From assembly GCA_016719395.1 (NCBI GenBank), contig JADJZF010000001.1:1-64000 (forward strand): DNA of 64,000 bases, read 5' to 3'. The translations under genes were made by a program, and so were the position numbers. The notes below the pieces were generated by a model. It had not been told where the DNA came from, made no database searches, and was given only the letters and a program-made list of their open reading frames with translations. The stretch comes from Candidatus Amarobacter glycogenicus. Lineage in GTDB: Bacteria; Chloroflexota; Dehalococcoidia; Tepidiformales; Tepidiformaceae. Of the stretch, positions 59,155-64,000 are shown piece by piece (the first letter of the stretch is position 1; each line of letters begins with the position of its first letter).

Positions 59155-60366
59155 CTACCGCGGTGCGAGTCGCTCGCCGGTCGCCTCGGGCCTGGCGGGG
59201 CGCAGGCGGCGCAGTCCGAGGACGCGCCTCGCGAGCCACGGACTTGTCCGCTCGACCGCGAGGACGAACGCCAGCGAGCCGAATAGGCCGACGGCCGCGT
59301 TGGCGTGGAGGAGGAGCCAGTAATTAGTCCAGTCCTCGCCCTTCCCCAGCACCTCGCGCGTCCCGAAGCCGATCACGAACGGAAGGTGGACCAGGTAGAC
59401 GGGGAACGCATAGGCAGAGAGCCACACGAGTGGATTGGCGATCGGGCGCAGGCTGAGTAGGGCTCTGGCTGCCCGCGGGTAGACAAAGAGCGAGGCTGCC
59501 GAGAAGAGGAACACCGTGACGCCGAAGTAGCTCACGGGCCAGGTCCCCGCCGCGACGCCGCGAATCAGATGGACCGCAGCCGCCCCGCTCATGACGGCGA
59601 GCGCCGCGATGGTCCACGTAACGGGGGGTTCGGGCATGCGTTTTCGGCCCAGGGCGTAGCCAACCACCGGGAAGAAGGCCCACGCCAGTGGGTTGCGGTA
59701 GGCGAGTGTAGCGAAGAGCCCGGAGAGGGCGCCGTTCTGTTCGTACCAGCCGATGGTTGCGAAGTTGACGGCGAAGGCGATCCCGGCGAGCGGCCATAAC
59801 CAGCGGTCAGGGACTCGCCAGCCCTGGCTGAGGAGTACGCCGAAGGCGAGGAGCAGCCACGCAAAGTAGAACTGGCCGGAGATATTGGCGAGCGCAAGGT
59901 CGCGCCAGAGCGCAGCGTTGAGGCCCTCGTCCACGACCCGGTACGCAAAAGTCGCTCCGGACCAGGCGATCACCGGGAGCCATATCGTCCGCCAGCGATG
60001 GCGAAGGTGCCCGGAGACCCCTTCGCGAGGCCCCGCGCCCTGGAGATATGCGGCGATGAAGAGGAAGAGCGGGACGGCGCCATGTGCCACCAGGTGCGCG
60101 GCCCGGAGGCCAGCGATTCCGCCGCCGGAGGCTTCCGGCCAGGGTGTGAAGTAGGCGTGCAGGTACACCACCGCGATGATCGCGGCGCCCCTCAGCAGGT
60201 CGAATTCGGCGAGGTAGGCCCGCCCGCGTGCTCGTTCCACTGATTCGAGTATGGCCGGGGCGGTGTTCTGCGTCGCGGGCCGAGGCTGGCTCGCACTTGC
60301 CAGGGGGCTGGTGGACATCACGTGGACACCCGGTGACCGCCCGATTGGAACTTCATCAGAACTCAT
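59155..60366 (-). CDS. Acyltransferase family 3 membrane protein
   Basis: 403 residues with about ten helices. FDLLRGAAIIAVVYLHAYF carries the conserved His of acyltransferase_3, followed by HGAVPLFLFIAAYLQGAG and later SAYAFPVYLVHLPFVIGFG. It should O-acylate a surface sugar or lipid; the target is unknown. No promoter motif fits the ATG at 60366; an alternative Met is at residue 17 (MSTSPLAS). Confidence 0.85.
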   Translation of the reverse strand: MSSDEVPIGRSPGVHVMSTSPLASASQPRPATQNTAPAILESVERARGRAYLAEFDLLRGAAIIAVVYLHAYFTPWPEASGGGIAGLRAAHLVAHGAVPLFLFIAAYLQGAGPREGVSGHLRHRWRTIWLPVIAWSGATFAYRVVDEGLNAALWRDLALANISGQFYFAWLLLAFGVLLSQGWRVPDRWLWPLAGIAFAVNFATIGWYEQNGALSGLFATLAYRNPLAWAFFPVVGYALGRKRMPEPPVTWTIAALAVMSGAAAVHLIRGVAAGTWPVSYFGVTVFLFSAASLFVYPRAARALLSLRPIANPLVWLSAYAFPVYLVHLPFVIGFGTREVLGKGEDWTNYWLLLHANAAVGLFGSLAFVLAVERTSPWLARRVLGLRRLRPARPEATGERLAPR

Positions 60367-60457
60367 TCACGGGGCCCAAAAGGGGTTCCCAAGCCGTGTA
60401 CCGGCGGTGAACATGCGATGGACGAGCGGGTGAACAACGGGATACGGAAGGTGACCA

Positions 60458-61702
60458 ATGAGTGCCGCAGCACCCTCTGCAATGCTTATCGAGAGTGACT
60501 CTCACGTACGTGATCTGATGCGGGCGAAACTCGCTGCTTCCGGGATTTCGGTGACCGCGGAGCGGCCTCACGGCATCGCTGCCCAGCAGGCGATCCAGGA
60601 AATGCAACCCCAACTGATCTTCGTCGCCATCGAACAGCCGATACAGCGCGCGATGCAGGTCGTCGATTTCGCCCGGGCCCAGGTGCCCGGTGCGATGATC
60701 GTCGCCTACTCCGGTTCGTGGTCGCCAACCGTAGAGCGCCGCCTCATGCAGTCGGGCGTAAACGACTTTCTCCACGGCAAGATCAGCCGCGAACAGATGA
60801 ATAACATCGCCGAACGCGCCCGGCGCAAGGGAGCGGTCGTGTATGCGCCCGCATCCGACGCCCGAGATAGCGGCCGCGTCATCGCCGTCGTCGGCCAGAA
60901 GGGCGGGATCGGGAAGACCACGACGAGCACGAACCTGGCTGCGGCCATCGCCGCCGAGGGGAGCAACACCGTACTGCTCATCGACCTCGACACGCGCTTC
61001 GGCGATGTCGCCGTGATGATGGACGTTAAGCCCGACTACACCGTTTCGGAGATTGCGCGCGACGCGACCTACCTGGACCGGGATGCCTTCCGCTCCATCC
61101 TTCTTCGGCACGAATCAGGCGCCTTCGTCCTGCCCGCGCCGCGGGACTACCGGAGCTGGCTGAACTGCTCGACCGAGCAGCTGCAGGAGATGGTCCGCTT
61201 CGCCGCGGGTATGTTCGATGTCGTGATCCTGGATACGCCGGGCACTTTCAACGATGTCGTTGGTGCTGCCACCGAACTCGCCGACCGCGTCGTGGTGGTC
61301 ACCAGTACCGACCTGACCAGCCTGAAAAACACGTCGCTCCTGATCGAGCACCTCGGCCTGAAAGGGCGCTCCGCCAGTGAGGTCGTGGTCACGCTGATTC
61401 ACGGCCACGATGTCGCAGGTGCTCCCTCCAAGGCCGACGTCGAGTACGCCATCAGTCACCCGGTCGATTACGAGGTCCCGTTTGACCGGAACGTACGCAA
61501 GGCTTCCCAGGCCGGCATCCCGGTCGTGCGGTACACACCGCGGACGCCGGCAGCGCTGGCCCTCGGCCAACTCGCCGGCGACCTTGGCGGGTTCACCTTC
61601 GCCCCCGTCCAGATGGACCCGGTCCGCGGCCGTTTCTTCAAGGTGTTCGGCTCGCGTAAGCCTGCAGTCGCAAATTCCACTCGCGAAGACGTGGCGGTCT
61701 AA
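60458..61702 (+). CDS. CpaE/TadZ-like MinD-ParA ATPase with pseudo-receiver domain
   Basis: 414 residues. The N-terminal domain (about 8-125) is a CheY-like fold in which the phosphorylatable Asp is replaced by Ala57 (FVAIEQP), so it cannot be phosphorylated in the usual way. The C-terminal SIMIBI ATPase has the deviant Walker A GQKGGIGKTT (146-155, Lys148 and Lys153) and the switch VVILDTPGTF. This layout is CpaE/TadZ, a polar organiser of Flp/Tad pili. No tad or pilus genes are adjacent. GGAAGG precedes the ATG. Confidence 0.9.
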   Translation: MSAAAPSAMLIESDSHVRDLMRAKLAASGISVTAERPHGIAAQQAIQEMQPQLIFVAIEQPIQRAMQVVDFARAQVPGAMIVAYSGSWSPTVERRLMQSGVNDFLHGKISREQMNNIAERARRKGAVVYAPASDARDSGRVIAVVGQKGGIGKTTTSTNLAAAIAAEGSNTVLLIDLDTRFGDVAVMMDVKPDYTVSEIARDATYLDRDAFRSILLRHESGAFVLPAPRDYRSWLNCSTEQLQEMVRFAAGMFDVVILDTPGTFNDVVGAATELADRVVVVTSTDLTSLKNTSLLIEHLGLKGRSASEVVVTLIHGHDVAGAPSKADVEYAISHPVDYEVPFDRNVRKASQAGIPVVRYTPRTPAALALGQLAGDLGGFTFAPVQMDPVRGRFFKVFGSRKPAVANSTREDVAV

Positions 61703-61738
61703 GCGAGGGACTCTCCTCTCCTGGTTACCTCTCCAGCA

Positions 61739-61767
61739 AGGCCCCCGGAACTGAGCACCGGGGGCCT
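61739..61767. terminator. Hairpin terminator after the CpaE-like gene
   Basis: A 10-bp stem (AGGCCCCCGG with CCGGGGGCCT) and 9-nt loop 37 nt past the stop. Confidence 0.75.
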
Positions 61768-61971
61768 CGTTGGGTCTCCCGTCCGGGGCGGGCCGTACGC
61801 AGCCCGCTGCGCCAACGCCGTGCCCACTCGCCGCTTGCTTGTTCAACTTCAGTCCATCTCCCCATCGACCGGCAGAGCACGGAACACTGCGCCCCGGTGT
61901 TTTTCCTGAACACCAACACCGTTGAGCGGAACCTGCTTACGCCTTACCGCCGGATCCGGCACCCTAGGCCC

Positions 61972-62958
61972 ATGTCGCCGGCGCGAGTTCCTGGAGTCCG
62001 GTGGTGGTTCCTGCCTGGCTTCGCCGCCGGGCTGTCGCTGCTTCTCACCGCCTGCGGGGGAGCCAGCGCCGACTCCGACGATGGGATCCGGGTGACGCTC
62101 GTGACCCCGATCGTTTCGAATCCCACGCCCACAGTGATCCCGGGCACCACGCCCACCCCCATCGTCCCGCCGGAACTCGTCATCTCGACCTTCGAGGTGC
62201 ACCAGGCCGGTGCAGTGCTCGTCTCGGTCACCGGCGACATCACGGGCGGGACAGCGAGCTTCCTTGGCCGCAACTACAAGCTCGCGAAAGGTTCGCAGAG
62301 CATGTTCGCCTTCGTCGCGGTTGATACCGAAGACCCGGTTGGACCGCAGCCCCTCCGGGTCGACGTGACCCTGAAGAATTCGTCGAAGGTCACGCTCCAG
62401 GACACCGTCCACGTCGTCCGCACCGACTGGACCGTCGACTCTCTCGAGTTCACGGACGAACAGACGCAGGCGTTGCTGGACCCGAAAGTGGTGGCCGACG
62501 AGCTGGCGATGCTGAAGACCATTTACGGGGGGGTCACCCCCGAAAAGCTCTGGACGGGAGCCTGGCAGGTCCCGGTGATGGGAGCCCTCACCGCTCGCTA
62601 CGGCGAACAACGGTCGATCAATGGCAGCGTCCCATCCGGCCATCACGGCGGGACCGACTTCGGCGCCGCGGAGGGGACTCCGGTCGTGGCAACCAACAGC
62701 GGACGCGTCGTGCTTGCCCGGCAGCTGAAGGTACGCGGCACGATGGTCATCATTGACCACGGCGGGGGGCTCTTCTCCGGATATGCCCACCTGAGCAAGA
62801 CGCTCGTGACCGAGGGCCAGCTCGTGGCCAGCGGCGACCCCATCGCCGAAGTGGGGAACACCGGACTCTCGACTGGCGCGCACCTGCACTGGGAGATGGC
62901 GTCACAGGGTATCCTTCTCGATGCGCTCCGCTTCACCGACGGTACGAACGGGTTCTGA
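61972..62958 (+). CDS. M23-family peptidase lipoprotein
   Basis: 328 residues. The signal ends in lipobox LLLTAC (acylated Cys about 28), then a Thr/Pro linker (NPTPTVIPGTTPTPIV). An Ig-like region precedes the M23 LytM domain with zinc ligands in GHHGGTDFG (about 223-231) and GAHLHWEM (about 302-309), with intact catalytic His. It should cut or bind peptidoglycan cross-links at the cell surface. The N-terminal ATG at 61972 is favoured because the signal peptide starts there. Confidence 0.92.
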   Translation: MSPARVPGVRWWFLPGFAAGLSLLLTACGGASADSDDGIRVTLVTPIVSNPTPTVIPGTTPTPIVPPELVISTFEVHQAGAVLVSVTGDITGGTASFLGRNYKLAKGSQSMFAFVAVDTEDPVGPQPLRVDVTLKNSSKVTLQDTVHVVRTDWTVDSLEFTDEQTQALLDPKVVADELAMLKTIYGGVTPEKLWTGAWQVPVMGALTARYGEQRSINGSVPSGHHGGTDFGAAEGTPVVATNSGRVVLARQLKVRGTMVIIDHGGGLFSGYAHLSKTLVTEGQLVASGDPIAEVGNTGLSTGAHLHWEMASQGILLDALRFTDGTNGF

Positions 62959-63016
62959 GTTCGAAAGTGGGTGCGCAGGGACCGGAGCTCGACACCAGCT
63001 GTCGTCGTACAACCGC

Positions 63017-63022
63017 TACCAT
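63017..63022 (+). promoter_or_regulatory. Leaderless -10 box, HExxH gene
   Basis: TACCAT with 9 nt to the ATG. Confidence 0.5.
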
Positions 63023-63031
63023 GCTCCGCCA

Positions 63032-63661
63032 ATGCGCAGCGACCCCGTACCACCGCGCCAGCCCTTGCTCTTCCAGCCGGTGGAGGCCGCCACGCCGTTC
63101 TCCTTCGCCCGAATCGTCGATGAGACTCGCGCGGTCTGGTTTCCCGGGATGGATGTCTATATCGAAGTCCGCTTCGCGGTCACCAGCGCGCTCGCGTCCA
63201 TCTGGTTCCACCGGATGGGGCGGGACAACCATGTCATCGTCTTTCACCCAATCCTGAACCGGCCCGATATGCCGATCGAGGTCGTCCGCTTCATCGCCAA
63301 GCACGAGCTCACGCACGTCCTCCACCCGGCGCCGGGCCACCCGCCGTGTTTCTGGGAGGATGAGCTCCGCGTCGGGCCCGAGCGGTTCGCGGTCTGGAGC
63401 TGGCTCCACACGAACTTCGCCAGCCCCATTCGCCGAACGCGCTGGGGGACTTCCGTCCTTCGCGATTGGCGGGATCGAACTCCGCCGCGCCTGACTCCCT
63501 ACACGCCCCATCTGGCGTTCGACGATCTGCCGTGGCGAGTGCTCTGTCCCGAAGGAGGGGCACAGCTCCGCTTCCTCCCCGAATGGGCGCCCGCGCCCGC
63601 ACCGCTAGCTTCCATTCGGTACTTCGCTTCTCCCTGTTCGCCGTTGCCGGTACCCTCGTAA
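63032..63661 (+). CDS. HExxH-motif putative zinc metalloprotein
   Basis: 209 residues. IAKHELTHVLHPAPGH (His91-Glu92-Leu93-Thr94-His95) is a metallopeptidase-type zinc site in a helix; a further ligand may be one of the His/Glu residues after CFWEDEL. No family assigned, but the position of HELTH and the preceding beta strands (VYIEVRFAVTS, NHVIVFHP) resemble SprT-like proteases. The C-terminal third is Pro/Arg rich. Leaderless start. Confidence 0.6.
   Translation: MRSDPVPPRQPLLFQPVEAATPFSFARIVDETRAVWFPGMDVYIEVRFAVTSALASIWFHRMGRDNHVIVFHPILNRPDMPIEVVRFIAKHELTHVLHPAPGHPPCFWEDELRVGPERFAVWSWLHTNFASPIRRTRWGTSVLRDWRDRTPPRLTPYTPHLAFDDLPWRVLCPEGGAQLRFLPEWAPAPAPLASIRYFASPCSPLPVPS
63651..63656 (+). 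promoter_or_regulatory. Leaderless -10 box, 63665 gene
   Basis: TACCCT with 8 nt to the GTG start, overlapping the last codons of the HExxH gene. Confidence 0.5.
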
Positions 63662-63664
63662 CTC

Positions 63665-64000
63665 GTGCAGCTCTGGCTCGAAGTCGAAGGCATCCCCGCC
63701 CGTCTTGAGCTGCCCGGGGGAGGCTCCGCCCTGGTTGCGTTCATGTCCTTTGCAGTCTCGCGCGGGTTTGGCGCCACCCACCCGCTCATCGCGCTGGCCG
63801 ACCGCCTGCACGATGAGCACCGGCTCCGGTTTGGCCCCCTGACGACTTTCTACGAAGCCGAGGCTGAAGACGCCGAGGATCGCGAGAAGCTGGAACTCGC
63901 CTGGCAGGATCCGGCGCCGCTCGCCCGGGATCTGGAGAAGTTGGCCGCAGCCATCGAGTCCGACGGCATGTGTGCCACCCTGGCACGGCGTGGGGACGGG
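63665..64000 (+). CDS. Partial gene, unknown protein, running off the window
   Basis: 112 codons open to the window end: GTG, then QLWLEVEGIPARLELPGGGS, ALVAFMSFAVSRGFGATHPL, and a charged helical stretch (FYEAEAEDAEDREKLELAWQ, ARDLEKLAAAIESDG). No family recognised. Strand composition and the -10 box at 63651 support coding. Confidence 0.55.
   Translation, partial: MQLWLEVEGIPARLELPGGGSALVAFMSFAVSRGFGATHPLIALADRLHDEHRLRFGPLTTFYEAEAEDAEDREKLELAWQDPAPLARDLEKLAAAIESDGMCATLARRGDG

Overview
High-GC, gene-dense bacterial chromosome segment (one end-truncated gene at the right edge; no rRNA, tRNA, CRISPR array, phage or insertion sequence seen). The gene set suggests a monoderm, aerobic or facultative heterotroph, most likely a Chloroflexota lineage (Dehalococcoidia/Tepidiforma-like). 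The reasons are lipoproteins with Thr/Pro linkers, a sortase-type C-terminal signal and no outer-membrane genes, together with menaquinone synthesis (MenA), an F420-type LLM oxidoreductase, CuA-assembly genes and abundant acyl-CoA enzymes. This placement is inference from gene content only.

Layout. 0-5.5 kb: GAF histidine kinase and NarL/DevR-type regulator, HtpX, an SDR, a class II aldolase-like protein, an alpha/beta hydrolase. 5.6-10.7 kb: a secreted cupin with a cell-wall sorting signal, a small exported protein beside a truncated copy of itself, and a 999-residue ATPase-LuxR regulator. 10.8-14.1 kb: two-domain VOC protein, lipid kinase, EamA transporter, DUF192 lipoprotein. 14.1-16.9 kb: a minus-strand copper/CuA-assembly operon (His-rich membrane protein, lipoprotein, SCO1, PCuAC chaperone, VKOR). 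17-23.3 kb: hydrolase, Uma2, gpmA, nadD, CitE-like lyase, GNAT, Nudix. 23.4-36 kb: recF, PrsW-like protease, transporters, methyltransferase, SDR, enoyl-CoA hydratase, beta-lactamase-fold hydrolase, phosphoribosyltransferase, murJ, a second GNAT. 36-43.8 kb: Gly/Asn-rich exported protein, HD-GYP phosphodiesterase, thiolase, DUF3237, mobA, ABC exporter, hydrolase. 43.9-49.3 kb: etfBA, an RNase A-like toxin with its immunity gene, and a double-domain CoA-transferase. 49.3-64 kb: menA, nhaA, methyltransferase, FAD monooxygenase, glutathione peroxidase, F420 oxidoreductase, metallo-beta-lactamase protein, acyltransferase, CpaE-like ATPase, M23 lipoprotein, a HExxH protein and an incomplete gene.

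Most notable points. (1) Positions 45916-46862 encode a compact membrane-anchored toxin with the full RNase A-type CDI toxin catalytic pattern (His101, Arg112, Thr201, Tyr203), overlapped by a CdiI-like immunity gene, with no CdiA, TpsB or Rhs delivery protein nearby. (2) At least two dozen start codons lie 6-9 nt behind a TANNNT -10 box (TATACT, TAGACT, TACGCT and so on), which implies pervasive leaderless transcription. A second group of genes has the box 22-34 nt upstream; most of these also have a Shine-Dalgarno sequence. Two leaderless start codons open tiny ORFs whose stop overlaps the GTG of the next gene. (3) Five otherwise intact genes are broken by small indels, three of them at homopolymers, which points to assembly errors at least as much as to gene decay. 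Many start sites below were moved from the longest open frame using (2).
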